From Dactylonectria macrodidyma (taxonomy: Eukaryota; Ascomycota; Sordariomycetes; Hypocreales; Nectriaceae): a stretch of DNA of 64,000 nucleotides. The stretch lies in assembly GCA_020744425.1 (NCBI GenBank), contig JAGMUV010000012.1:1302001-1366000 (forward strand), given 5' to 3'. The translations under genes were made by a program, and so were the position numbers. Below are positions 1 through 10,089 of this stretch, piece by piece; the stretch's first letter is position 1, and every line of letters begins with the position of its first letter. The notes under the pieces were generated by a model. That model was not told where the DNA came from. It was given only the letters and a program-made list of their open reading frames with translations, and did no database searches.

Positions 1-311
1 TTCTGCAAGGTGATTCGAAAAACGCGTCCAGAGTCTTCATTATTTCAATACAGCGCGAACAATTACTAGTTTCACTTACCGCGTCAGTTCGTACTTGGAG
101 GCTATTAGGGACTTAACGAATTCAGCCCCTCACGACTTGTTTCCCCACACAATTTAGCCTGAGCAGGAAGTACCCGAAACATCTGCAAGATGCAGACATA
201 ATGTGCCACCTCGCCGCGTTGGACGCGTTTTTCGGGCTCCGTAGACAACCTACTGACCTTTGACTGCCGCCATGCATTGCGATATCGACATGATCAAGAC
301 ATCTTTTTACC

Positions 312-2807
312 ATGACCTCGCCTGATTCTTACGTCGATGTTTCTGACAGCGGTTTCGGGTCGGCCCCCGAATCAACACCCTGTTCGACGCCCTATCCTCC
401 ACGTTCAACTTCGACCCCTTTCTCGACATCCTCGACCCCTTCCGCAAGCGATGACCACTACGAACGTACGCTCTGGAGGCATTTCCCGGGCTGGGCATTC
501 TCTGAGCGAGCTAGAGAAACGCGGTGTTGGGCCTGGCAATTTGGTTATGATATCCAAAAGGAAGGCGACCGCAGATGGGTTTGCCAAGCGTGCATTCGCA
601 AGAATGTCCTACACCCACGTCATTTCGAAGCTGATGGCATTCACAACGCGTACAATCATCTGTTCAATGACCACGGGATTCGCGCGCCGCCTGGCAGGAC
701 CAAAGGAACTGCTGAGAGGAAGGCTAATTCCAAGAGCAGGATGCCTACGGGGCAACAGACTCTCGCGGAATCCCTGAAGCTTGATCTACACGACCCCCGA
801 GAACAAGCAATTGCGAATGGCTTCATCAAGCGCTTTGACAAGGAACACTTCCGGAGGCTTCTGGTCAACTGGATCGTGGCCAAGAATCACCCCTTTTCTA
901 TTGCTGAAGAGGTAGAACTCCGAGCTATCTTCGATTACTTGAACCCGTCAGTTTCAGCACGTAAAGCCAATATTACCCATACAACGGTTCGAGAAAAGAT
1001 CGTCGCCGCGTTTGAACAACACAAGCACAAGGTGATTGAGGCCTTGTGCAGGGCGCCCGGCCTTGTCCACATTTCTTTCGACGGCTGGCGGTCGGGAAAC
1101 CGACACGCCTTATATGGTATCTGTTGCTTCTTTAGGGACGAAAACAACAAGCCTTGCAAGATTACGCTTGGGCTCCCCGAACTCAGCGCCAGGCACACAG
1201 GGCCTAATATCGCCGCCGAAATCCTCGACGTAATTGAATCGTATCAGATCCAAGACAAAATTGGCTATTTCACGCTTGACAACGCGAAAAACAACGATAC
1301 CGCCATGGAGATTATTGGTGGAGAGCTCGGCTTCGTAGGGGCTCGCAGGCGAGGGCGCTGTTTTGGACATACCTTGAATCTCTCCGCCAAGGCCATTCTG
1401 TTTGGCCACGATGCTGATGCTTTTGAGCGGCGGCTATCAGGGGCCGAGCCTCTCACTGAAGCAGAACACTTGATTTGGCGCAAGAAGGGGCCAGCTGGCA
1501 AATTGCACAATCTTGTGGTAGCTATCCACGGGTCTGACTTGTTGACTGGTATGCTTCGCAGCATTCAACAAGAAGCCTTCACTAAGTCGTCTGACCCCAA
1601 ACTCAACGCCAGAAAGCCGTTGGATGTTATTTTGGACAACGATACCAGATGGCTCTCACAATTGTATATGATACGACGAGCTCTACTGCTTCGCGACTAT
1701 ATCGAGCGACTAATTGCCCACTATCGAATCGAGTTCGAACAACAAAACAAGACCAAAAGGGGCGGTCTTAAGAAGTCACTCACGTTGCCCTTTATTTGCC
1801 AGCCGGAGAATCAGCTATCCGACAAGGACTGGGAGGTGGTCGAGATATTTGCGGATATCCTTAGTTACTACGAAGCCACGATCAAGATGCTCGAAGGCGA
1901 CGGCCAGATCCGCAAGCGGAAGCGTGGGTGGACTGGGTCATATGGCAATATTTGGGACGTGATTCAAGGCTTCGAATTCCTTCTCGAGCAGCTTGAACGC
2001 TTCAAGGATATCGCCAAGGACTTCCCTGACCCTGAACACTTCAGGATCAACATCAATTTGGGCTGGCAAAAATTAAACGAGTACTACGAGACATTGAGTG
2101 AGACGCCCATGTACTACACTGGCCTGGCGCTCCATCCCGCATACCGATGGAAATGGTTTGAACGCAACTGGACTGACTGCCCCGAGTGGATTGACGAGGC
2201 GAAAAAAATCGTTCACGATGTCTGGCGTTTTGAATATCGGGAGGCTACTTTACCTACGGAGAGGCCATCCGCCGTTGAGCCAGTTCCAAAGCAGCGGAAG
2301 ACTTCAGACAATCCGTTCCGGGAATACCTTAAACGAAACCGTTACACAGCGACAGAAGCAGGTCACGATGGCCTCACGCCAGGCGAAGACGAATACCTCC
2401 ATTGGATTACGCACGGCGAAAGTGGCGATGGCTCCGTCGACGATCCTCTCGCTTACTGGCACGAGAAGCGATTCAAGTATCCCAACTTATCGCGAATGGC
2501 GCTTGACTTTCTCACGATACAACCAATGTCTGCAGAGTGTGAGCGTCTTTTCTCAGCAGCAGGTCGGATGGTGAACCCTCTGCGCCACCAACTTGAAGCC
2601 CAGATTATCGGGATGTGCCAGGTATTGCGTTCATGGCTGAGGGCAGGGATTATTCATGATTTAGATCCCTTCTTTATCTCGATAGACGATGAAAAAGTCG
2701 ATCTCGAATTGGCTCAGATGTCAGATCAACAGCTTGAAGGGTGGGCAACAAAGTGGCTTACTGAGGTGGCGAGTGTTCAAGACGAGATGGAAGCCAGTTG
2801 GAGATAG
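312..2807 (+). CDS. hAT-family transposase, intact (hAT-A)
   Basis: An uninterrupted 831-residue transposase of the hAT superfamily, which moves DNA by cut-and-paste in the nucleus. An N-terminal BED-type zinc finger is visible at about residues 70-125 (two Cys after RRWV, then a His pair in YNHLFNDH). The catalytic core has Asp at about 257 (SFDGW) and Asp at about 323 (TLDNAKNND), followed by RCFGH and NDTRW. The C-terminal dimerisation region with the third acidic residue is near 742 (MSAECERLFSAAG). Full length for the family. The ATG at 312 is the first in frame and no intron is needed. Unlike the other hAT copies here it has no nonsense codon, so it could be active. The right end lies at 3020; the left end is outside the window. 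Confidence 0.95.
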   Translation: MTSPDSYVDVSDSGFGSAPESTPCSTPYPPRSTSTPFSTSSTPSASDDHYERTLWRHFPGWAFSERARETRCWAWQFGYDIQKEGDRRWVCQACIRKNVLHPRHFEADGIHNAYNHLFNDHGIRAPPGRTKGTAERKANSKSRMPTGQQTLAESLKLDLHDPREQAIANGFIKRFDKEHFRRLLVNWIVAKNHPFSIAEEVELRAIFDYLNPSVSARKANITHTTVREKIVAAFEQHKHKVIEALCRAPGLVHISFDGWRSGNRHALYGICCFFRDENNKPCKITLGLPELSARHTGPNIAAEILDVIESYQIQDKIGYFTLDNAKNNDTAMEIIGGELGFVGARRRGRCFGHTLNLSAKAILFGHDADAFERRLSGAEPLTEAEHLIWRKKGPAGKLHNLVVAIHGSDLLTGMLRSIQQEAFTKSSDPKLNARKPLDVILDNDTRWLSQLYMIRRALLLRDYIERLIAHYRIEFEQQNKTKRGGLKKSLTLPFICQPENQLSDKDWEVVEIFADILSYYEATIKMLEGDGQIRKRKRGWTGSYGNIWDVIQGFEFLLEQLERFKDIAKDFPDPEHFRININLGWQKLNEYYETLSETPMYYTGLALHPAYRWKWFERNWTDCPEWIDEAKKIVHDVWRFEYREATLPTERPSAVEPVPKQRKTSDNPFREYLKRNRYTATEAGHDGLTPGEDEYLHWITHGESGDGSVDDPLAYWHEKRFKYPNLSRMALDFLTIQPMSAECERLFSAAGRMVNPLRHQLEAQIIGMCQVLRSWLRAGIIHDLDPFFISIDDEKVDLELAQMSDQQLEGWATKWLTEVASVQDEMEASWR

Positions 2808-3020
2808 GTCTCACTTGGAAGTCGGAACAAGGGACGTAGGTGGGCAAGGGGTCCGGGAATAGATTCACCATTACAAATAGAGGCACTTGCCAATCCACCC
2901 AATCCACCATAATCCACGGAAGCCTCCAGTGGATCCACTATACTGAGATATTCAGTGGATTATAATCTACCCACTCCACTCGAGCAGCCAGTGGATTGAG
3001 TGGAGTGGCTTTCAACCCTG
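2808..3020 (+). repeat. 3' terminal region of hAT-A
   Basis: This region is rich in short TGGAT/ATCCA motifs in both orientations and ends with TTTCAACCCTG at 3020. Read inward it starts CAGGGTTGAAAGCC, a typical hAT terminal repeat. The repeated TGGAT motifs are probably subterminal transposase-binding sites. The matching left terminus is not in the window, so the 8-bp target duplication cannot be checked. Confidence 0.7.
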
Positions 3021-3825
3021 CCTCCAGATAAATGACGGTCATAAACCCGAGGTTTATGACATATCATTTATCACGTGACTCTAAGCACTACTAACTGATA
3101 AAATGGCAATTAGGAGAGTTATCAAAGAGTTCAGTTGTTTTAGAAAATCTGAATACAATACAATACAATACAATTTTCCTGAGTGGAGTATTTGACCCTT
3201 AGTAACGGACTTCGGCCGTGTGTCCCATGATTGTTGCTGTGCCAACCATTTTGTTTTGGATATTTCTGATCAATTTACTGGTGCGATCCAGATCAACACG
3301 GCTCGTTCTAAGGGACGCATCATCCTTGTCGTCAATCCACGAACGCCCGTCGTGGATTGATTATTGATCTTGGATTGCAGTCTGGACTAATAGTCCAAAC
3401 GGTCTGGACTATTAGGAGCGCTGATAGCAAGACAGCTGGCGTCCGGTACACACTTCGGAGAGCCATGGATAGCAATGCCTGCCTCAACTATTTTCAACAT
3501 GGAGATTTTCGCACACCGACACCTGATTGAGAATGTTTAATAGTATACTGGAGCTAATTCTCGGTGCTTGCCTTGGCTTTCATAGAAGACAGAGACAATT
3601 GGGCTGGTTGGGTTAGTGCTTCCTCATGAGATTGGACTCCGTGGCTGCGAGCTTTTTTAGTTTCTTCGCACTGTCTCGCACATACTGAATTTGGAACTAG
3701 GCCCCTTTTGCGTTAGCGCCGAGGGTAGTTAAAGTTTCTCAGGAGAGGTGACCTGGGGGATGTAACAGAAAGGTGTGGTTAGAAGAGATTGGGTCAATTG
3801 AGCAACTGAGGAAGGCTCCTAACGA
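3021..3825. other. Non-coding stretch, no gene recognised
   Basis: No credible coding region. It holds a short (AATAC)n run near 3150 and a near-palindromic block at 3386-3425 that recurs in inverted orientation at 58428. Confidence 0.5.
3386..3425. repeat. Palindromic dispersed repeat, copy 1
   Basis: Contains TAATAGTCC and GGACTATTA flanking a short centre, so the block folds on itself. About 30 bp from GCGCTCCTAATAGTCC onward occur again, inverted, at 58428-58462. It may be the terminus of a small transposon; the family is not recognised. Confidence 0.5.
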
Positions 3826-3978
3826 GGGGATCCTGCCGGGGTCTATGTACTGCAACTTCCCTCTACATGCATAGGAATTTTGGTGTAATCAACAGGGGGG
3901 TTTAGGAATGCCCTTGGGGCATTTAATCTCACCCTTAGCTTCCTCCCGGCACCCCTCATCCTAGGCCCATTCTAACCA
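3826..3978 (-). repeat. Degenerate LTR relic related to the solo LTR at 10090-10583
   Basis: The reverse complement aligns over about 150 bp with the first part of the LTR at 10090. Shared blocks include GATGAGGGGTGCCG, AAGGGTGAGATT and CCAAAATTCCTATGCA. It is diverged and truncated, with no internal retrotransposon sequence beside it. Confidence 0.65.
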
Positions 3979-4284
3979 AGCTAATGCTGCATGCTGGTGG
4001 CTTCAGAAAGTATCCTAGCCCCACTCACAAGCTCAAAGCGCTCAAAACCAGGCTCGATTTTCGATCCCGGCGATGCCGATTACGCCGCAGGCGTCCTAAT
4101 ATCCAGCCAGCTTCGGAAGTTAAGTCCATACGGAAGAATTTTTGCTCCGTTGATCTGCAGCTGATAATTATTGATCAAGATGAAAGTAATCATGTGCCGT
4201 TGAACGGCTGACGAAGTGGGATGCTTACAGCATCGTGAAATGAGGGTCACGCTGATGCTTTACAAATCGACCACTATGATATGT

Positions 4285-4292
4285 TATATAAG
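4285..4292 (+). promoter_or_regulatory. Putative TATA box of the HD-domain gene
   Basis: TATATAAG lies about 110 bp upstream of the chosen ATG at 4399, a plausible spacing for a fungal promoter. Confidence 0.4.
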
Positions 4293-4398
4293 TTCGATTT
4301 CTGTCCTGGTCAGTACTCGGGGGTCTGCCCAAAACAATCCAGCATCGTACTTCCACCCTTTTAAAGATATTGTCCAACTCCCAAAATTTCTTATCACA

Positions 4399-5228
4399 AT
4401 GGTGTACCCCAAGGTAGCACAACTTCTCTTGCTTCTGCTAGCTCTGTCGCTTGGGCCAGCTCAGGCTTCAATCACCGCAGAAACCGGCCTTTTTAACCGT
4501 CATACTTTGCCTCGGCGAATGATCGCAGGTGTTAAAGTTGTCGATACTCCAATCGTGCGCGATGCCCATGACTACGCTCTCAAGCACAGCAGTGACTTTG
4601 CCTACAAGCATGTCATGCGGAGTTGGTTGTTTGGTGCCCTTGTTATCGAACACAACGAGACCCTTCGCAATACCGTCGACTTGGAGGTGCATGCTGTGGC
4701 TGCTCTTCTGCACGACTTGGGCTGGGACCAAACTCCCGGCTCGCCATTCGTTAGCCATGACAAGAGATTCGAGGTGGACGGTGCGATCGCTGCCAGAGAA
4801 TTCATCCGGAATAACAAACATGGTAAAAAGTGGAATGAACGACGAGCACAGCTTGTTTGGGACGCCATTGCTCTCCATACCCAACCTAGCATATCGAACT
4901 ACAAAGAAGTCGAGGTTGCAACTACAGGCAACGGAATTACCTCCGATTTCCAGGGCCCCGTTCTCGGAATTACCAAGAATGAGTATTTTGCCGTACTCTC
5001 CGAGTTTCCCAGCAACGGCATGAGAGACGGTCTGAACAATACTATCATTTGGTTTTGTCAGTCGAAGCCAGCTACGACATACGGTGGGTTAATATCAAAT
5101 GAACCCTGAGAAGATTTGCTGATAAACTTGCAGACACGTGGATGCAGCCTTGGGGAGACACCTATATCCCAAGCTACAACTCTAAGGGGAACAGGTTTTT
5201 TGATGTCGCCTTCTTGAACTTTCCTTAA
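4399..5228 (+). CDS. Secreted HD-domain protein, cyanamide hydratase-like
   Basis: Exons 4399-5083 and 5134-5228 with a 50-bp intron (GTGGGT...TTGCAG) encode 259 residues. I chose the ATG at 4399 because it opens a signal peptide (MVYPKVAQLLLLLLALSLG, cleavage likely after AQA). The mature part has the HD metal-binding pattern: an upstream His in the KHVMRSW region, His-Asp in ALLHDLGWD, and later Asp/His positions (FVSHDKRFEVDG, AIALHTQPS). This fits the cyanamide hydratase/HD subfamily, which hydrates cyanamide to urea; the true substrate here is not known. Length matches the family. A secretion signal is unusual for enzymes usually described as intracellular. No neighbour shares an obvious pathway. 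Confidence 0.85.
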
Positions 5229-5829
5229 CGGCATTAGAAAGCACATCGGCCACGTCGAGTTGTCCGATTGAGATAGCAAATGAGGAGAGACGTTGAAATA
5301 CAGACCGAGGGGGGATCTCGATATAAGTACATATCTCCCTCAGATCCACAGAGAGTCATAGTTCATCACCTATAGGCTACACTCCTAGCTCTCTTCTCAG
5401 ATCAATTCTTTCCACAATTTTGCAAATTTCACGCCATGTACGTTCGCGAAGATCAGGCTATGCAGGACAAAGAACTTCTAAACAGCAGTGCAGATGAATG
5501 GGTGACCAAACGACTTAGCAATTTCAATACTCCTTGTGTATGCCCGGCTTGTAGTTGCCACTATGAATGATTAGATGAGCACCGAAGGAGGATCCATTGA
5601 TACCGAAAGAGAGACCTACTCAAAACCAATGACCAATGTTTGCACTTGGCTTTTCCGCTTCCAACGTATCTCATCTGAATTGCCCAGCAAATTACCACAG
5701 CTAACCTCGTTCCTCAAGGCTCTTACGCGCAACCCGCGGTTGGGTTGCCTCCCCTGTGAAAAAATAATCTGGCGACAAATCTGGCAGTTTATTGGCGGAA
5801 TTTCTTGTCTCTTCTGGCCAGAATTGGGC
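5229..5829. other. Intergenic stretch with one small ORF
   Basis: The only item worth noting is a 44-codon ORF at 5436-5570 (+) ending in a Cys cluster (CVCPACSCH), preceded by GATATAAG near 5320. I do not recognise it, and it could be a gene remnant or chance. Nothing else is supported. Confidence 0.3.
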
Positions 5830-5969
5830 AGCTGTGGGGTATCTAAGATATTGGTTGCTTGATGGACGATCGGCACTTGGCCATTTCAAGGGTCAATTGT
5901 GACGAGGGGAAGGTTCAATTAAACGTGAGGGATCTAGCTGAAAATGGAGAATGAATCCTCCAATCACAC
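5830..5969 (+). repeat. Left flank of the integrase transposon, dispersed repeat copy
   Basis: It matches 15143-15283 with moderate divergence, sharing GGATGATCGGCACTTG-like blocks and TGGAGAATGAATCCTCC. The match resumes at 11111-11155 on the far side of the transposon, so the transposon at 5975-11105 landed inside a copy of this repeat. Confidence 0.85.
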
Positions 5970-6180
5970 GTTAGTACGGTTGACTGTAATGCAAAGTGTC
6001 CCATAACTCAAAACCCTTCAATAGGGGTACCCTACCGTATCCACAAATATCGAATAATCCCGTTTTAACGTTTTCCTATTCATATCATGAAGTCCCAACC
6101 TCGATGGTCTCATAATAATGGAATTCCGCTTCGTAAGACCCGCATCGAAACCAAATCCCCAATTAACCACTACATCAGCC

Positions 6181-6831
6181 ATGTCATCAACAATATCCAG
6201 CTCATCCCTCCCCTCTATCCCGACTACGGCTCCTCAGCCTACGGATCCTCTCGAATTGACATCCTGGGCTCTAGCCAAGGCGCAACTAATACGACCTCAT
6301 AAAGTCTCGAAGTTCCAGGAGCCATATCGCCTTCCCCGACCCTTACAGCTGAATACTAGGTCAAGACAAGGCCGGTCATCTATTCCCAAGCTTGATTTGA
6401 CCCGTACGCAAAATATCGATGCCATCCTCATCTTTGTCTACGGGATAAAGCGGGATACCCCCTGTCATCACTGTGCCAGAGGCAATGGGATCTTCCAGGG
6501 ATGCTACACTGAGAGTAGTATCGCTACTGGCGCATGCGCCAATTGCGCATACTCGTCGCGCGGGATTACCTGTTCGTTCCATCGTAAGTAGCTACTATTT
6601 CTCTGAGTATACTCCGTACACAAGACGCTGACCAAGAGTCTAGGGCATACCAAGAGTCAACGCCGCAACAAGAGGCAGGAGTCAGAGGATATTATTAGTA
6701 CAATTACGCCAATGCAATGGCGCGCTCTAGGGGAGGAATTACTACGGCGAGCAGCGGCTAAGAAGGAAAATCACGCATCGCCAGACGAGAATGATCTAGT
6801 ATCAGACAATTGGTTCCATAGGGATCATTGA
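6181..6831 (+). CDS. Cys-rich DUF3716-like protein of the integrase transposon
   Basis: Exons 6181-6583 and 6644-6831 with a 60-bp intron (GTAAGT...GTCTAG) give 196 residues; an in-frame ATG at 6118 would add 21. The Ser/Thr/Pro-rich N-terminus is followed by a cysteine module: PCHHC, a GNGIFQGC segment, then GACANCAYSS and CSFH. This pattern resembles the fungal DUF3716 domain, probably zinc-binding; its function is not established. The second exon adds a basic KSQRRNKRQE stretch and a charged tail. It lies 94 residues' length inside the left terminal repeat and points the same way as the 389-aa gene. As part of the transposon it may bind DNA or assist the integrase (inference). Confidence 0.65.
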
Positions 6832-7141
6832 TGGCACCAGTCGATTGATGAGAATTTATCTAAAGAACAAAAGAAATTGAACAGCCATGTGTTCGGGCAC
6901 AGTCATTTCAGCTCATGTCGTTAGGATTGGAATCCTTGATGCGACAAGGCGGATGTGAAACCGGATACACGACCCCAAAGTACGGGCCGCGTTTCATTCC
7001 CAGTCGCACGAACCTAGTAGTGATATGCGACATCTAGCGCTTATCGGTGTAGGACAAATCAAATGCGTACGCAGATTATTTAAGCTGTAAGAATTTGCGT
7101 ACGCAGATTTTTGTAATTACTACTTTAACTACACTTTATTA
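6832..7141. other. Spacer between the two plus-strand transposon genes
   Basis: No ORF. It ends with the paired TGCGTACGCA palindromes (7064-7109) just upstream of the 389-aa gene. Confidence 0.5.
7064..7109. promoter_or_regulatory. Two direct copies of a palindrome upstream of the 389-aa gene
   Basis: TGCGTACGCAGATT occurs at 7064-7077 and again at 7096-7109, and GCGTACGCAGATT once more inside the ORF at 8278-8290. TGCGTACGCA is a perfect 10-bp palindrome, as expected of a dimer-binding site. It ends about 33 bp before the ATG at 7142. Confidence 0.4.
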
Positions 7142-8311
7142 ATGATGCCTTCTGATTCTTGCCCGCGTACGAATTATCTTCATTCTATTCTCCGTCGAAC
7201 AAATCCGCAATGGCGGGTTTGTATGTATTGCGGAGATGACCTTCCCCCCTTTCAAGCACAAAGATCTTCACAGCCTCGAACCGTGGTCGACACGATCGAT
7301 CTTACAGATGAGAGCCAACCCCCATCTCGTAATGTCCTATCGGACACGTCCCAGCATGCCCCGGCCTCGTCTATGACTATCCCGACCGCACGACCTCGAC
7401 TACCATCCGATCAACTAACCACGGCAATTAACGAGGGGAATCAGAGCCGCAACCAGCATGCCCAAGCAACACGGAAACTGCCCAAGTCACAGCCATTCGA
7501 TCTCACTATATTCTTCTATACTGGGGGTTATAAGGACATATCACAGGGGTTACTGCAGTCAAAGAAATATCAGGCGGGCAGTCCATATCTCGCCTATAAG
7601 GTTACACATTGTTTCGTTACCGATCCTGCCCGACGATACGAGAGTCATGCCGACTTCGTGAACAGCCTTGTTCGATTAGCTACGACCGACGGCAATTTCG
7701 TTCGACTCGACTGGGAACTGATCTCAAGCTGTCAATCGAACACACCATCGAGCATCGCCTCCTTCCCGCACGAGATCTATAACACGACCTCACTAATCGA
7801 ATTTTTACACGCGACACATACCAAGATCGCCTCGCCGTTCAAGTTTACCCTCTTCCTTCTATACTCGTACGAGGTTACAAGCGATAGCGAGGATCCGTTC
7901 ACTCCAGCATCTACTCGTACGGCTAGGGGCAAGACTACTCACACCCTATCGTCGTCGCCAACCAAACAGCCTAAGCCATCGCAGTCGAAGGCGAAGAGAA
8001 CTACCGCCAAGCGAAAGCGAACATTAAGTATGCAGCCTGGTCAGTCGGAGGACATCAAGGTTGCGCTTGATATAAAGCAAGAGCCCTCGTTTAAGTTTGA
8101 GGAGGATTTCCCGGAGGAAGAGATATTCGTGCAAGATGATCCCGGCTTTCGTATCGAGGATTTAATTGGAGAGAGTTCGGGAGATAATGTTGGGGTTAGT
8201 AAGACGGAGGATACGATTAAGGCACAGAGTTCCGCAGGCGGTGCAAATGTACCTGAGTTTACTATGGTAACACGCCAGCGTACGCAGATTCGCAGAAGCC
8301 CTGATCCGTAA
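7142..8311 (+). CDS. 389-aa protein of the integrase transposon, function unknown
   Basis: Intact ORF, not assignable to a known family. Visible parts: an N-terminal motif with the spacing H-x3-R-x3-P-x3-V-C-x-Y-C-G-x2-L-P (residues about 14-35), which recurs at 37237-37569; an acidic-flanked TIDLTDES like a SUMO-interaction motif near residue 50; a central folded-looking block (about 120-265); a basic nuclear-localisation stretch (KAKRTTAKRKRT, about 285-296); and DIKQEP, a match to the SUMO-acceptor pattern hydrophobic-K-x-E. The C-terminus is acidic. These suggest a nuclear accessory protein of the transposon, perhaps docking to SUMOylated chromatin (inference). An alternative is a captured host gene. 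It converges on the integrase gene with a 37-bp gap. Confidence 0.6.
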   Translation: MMPSDSCPRTNYLHSILRRTNPQWRVCMYCGDDLPPFQAQRSSQPRTVVDTIDLTDESQPPSRNVLSDTSQHAPASSMTIPTARPRLPSDQLTTAINEGNQSRNQHAQATRKLPKSQPFDLTIFFYTGGYKDISQGLLQSKKYQAGSPYLAYKVTHCFVTDPARRYESHADFVNSLVRLATTDGNFVRLDWELISSCQSNTPSSIASFPHEIYNTTSLIEFLHATHTKIASPFKFTLFLLYSYEVTSDSEDPFTPASTRTARGKTTHTLSSSPTKQPKPSQSKAKRTTAKRKRTLSMQPGQSEDIKVALDIKQEPSFKFEEDFPEEEIFVQDDPGFRIEDLIGESSGDNVGVSKTEDTIKAQSSAGGANVPEFTMVTRQRTQIRRSPDP

Positions 8312-8348
8312 AAGGTTGGATATTTACTATCGAGCAAGACTACTCTCT

Positions 8349-9970
8349 TTATTCCTCTCCACTATCTATACTCCCCTGTGCCATCAAGTTCTCTAATACA
8401 TCTATATCTAAGCCCCGAGTCTCCAACACTTGTGCTAGTCGCTCCCGGCCATTTTGCGGGCGCTCTAGTAACTCGACAGCTGGCGTTAACTTGCCTTGGA
8501 TATATTCTCGGAGCCTCGACCTTAAGAGAATATACTCATCCATCCAGGGATACTCCGCATTCGATGGAGTCTCTGGAACCACGCCAATAGTATTACTGAT
8601 AATATCAGAACAGATCGACATAGTATTCTCAGGTAAGAAGTCGTCAAGCCTCGATATCTCGTCTCGGAAGAGATCAAGGCAGGTTTGGAGCCGATCGGGC
8701 GGGATCTCTTCCGCGAAATTCCGGGCATCTGTTGAATCCAGATCGTGGTACAGTACTGTTGGCTGACCGCCCCTGACATGGGGCCGACCGGATTGCCGCC
8801 GAATAGAATGGCTATTCCACATATGTACGAACGAGATCAAATCGCGTCGGATTGGGTTCATGAAGATATAGAGGATAGCGACTCGATCAGCAAGAGAACC
8901 ACCATCGAAAAGGCCATGTTCGGTAAGCCATTGGAAGTATATCTAATCAAGAGGTATTAGCAGCGACCAAGATATATCAAGATAGTAAGAATAAAACTTA
9001 CTCTCCAAGAGCCACATCTAGCTTGATAAAGCCGGTGCCACCAGCTCTCGATCCGCGTATTATGAACACTCCTCCCAAAGTACCAACAATCGCGGAATTC
9101 GATAGGGATAAGCTGTGACCCGACCTTCTTCTTCCGAATCCCGGAGAGATAGAAGTGGATGCCGCAGATTAAAGAGGTTTCGCCTCCATGGTCTGACCTT
9201 AAGGCTTTTGGCATCATCCCACGCTGGGTCAAGACATTAAGATACTGAACGGCCACGTTCCAGCTCGTACTAGCAGAAAACCCGCAGTAAAACCAGGTAA
9301 TATACCGAGAATAGGCATCGATCCCGGCATAGATCTCGAAACCCCATTGCTTCAGCTTATCATACCCGTCAATAGACCAAACCCAGTCTGGGCCCGCGAC
9401 TTTAAAATCCCGGCGATGGTATCGTGCCTTTCCCCATCGCTCAGTAACAGACTCGGGGGCAAAGTCCCTATACGTAGAATAGAGAGCATCGCGGCTGATC
9501 GTATGATGCTGCTGGCGCATGTACGTATAAAGATAACCACGACCATAGTTCTGGATCACCGTAGATATCCGTGATTGCTCCTCAAAAAATGATCGGGCAC
9601 GATCTTTGGCGATTTGTAGCTGTTCAAGGTCTTGTCGTCTAAACATGCCGTGTTCTTTTCGAATCTTCCGTAGGCCGGCTATACTGATAGTATAACCTTC
9701 GTCTTGCAGGCGACGGAGGATAAGCTTATCCTTTAAGCAATCTTGGAAGAACATCTGCTTGATACGGTCGCGTAGAGCTGGTGATGTTGTTGTTTTAACT
9801 TGACGAGAGAGTCCCCATTCCTTGAGGTTTCGGTAGAGCGTTGAGCGACCAATGTCAATGCCATAGTCGGACGAAAGAGACTCGATAATAGACTGGATTG
9901 TTAAATCGTCCTCGTATAGGATTGTAATCTCCTGACGAAGGTGGGAAATATTAATAACTGGTCGAGGCAT
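8349..9970 (-). CDS. DDE integrase of the retroviral type (transposase)
   Basis: Exons 9970-9002 and 8942-8349 with a 59-bp intron (GTAAGT, branch GCTAATAC, ATTAG) give 520 residues. The ATG at 9970 (MPRPVINIS) is preferred to the upstream in-frame start because it opens the helix-turn-helix-like region (about 10-60, IGRSTLYRNLKEWG). The catalytic triad appears as Asp201 (WSIDGYDK), Asp260 (RSDHGGE) and Glu308 (RIESWW). The second exon supplies the C-terminal part with FMNPIRRDL, MWNSHSIRRQ and RPHVRGG, conserved in eukaryotic integrase-core transposases. No stop or frameshift, so it is potentially active. It would catalyse excision and insertion of 5975-11105. Confidence 0.88.
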
Positions 9971-10089
9971 TTTTGTAACGGTTCCAACTGAGTATATTGA
10001 CAACGAGCTGGGTGATTACAACGAGTATCCTAAAGCTACGGAAGAAGAGAAGAAAAGAAGGAAAGGGGGGAAATGAAGAGAGCTCCTAT

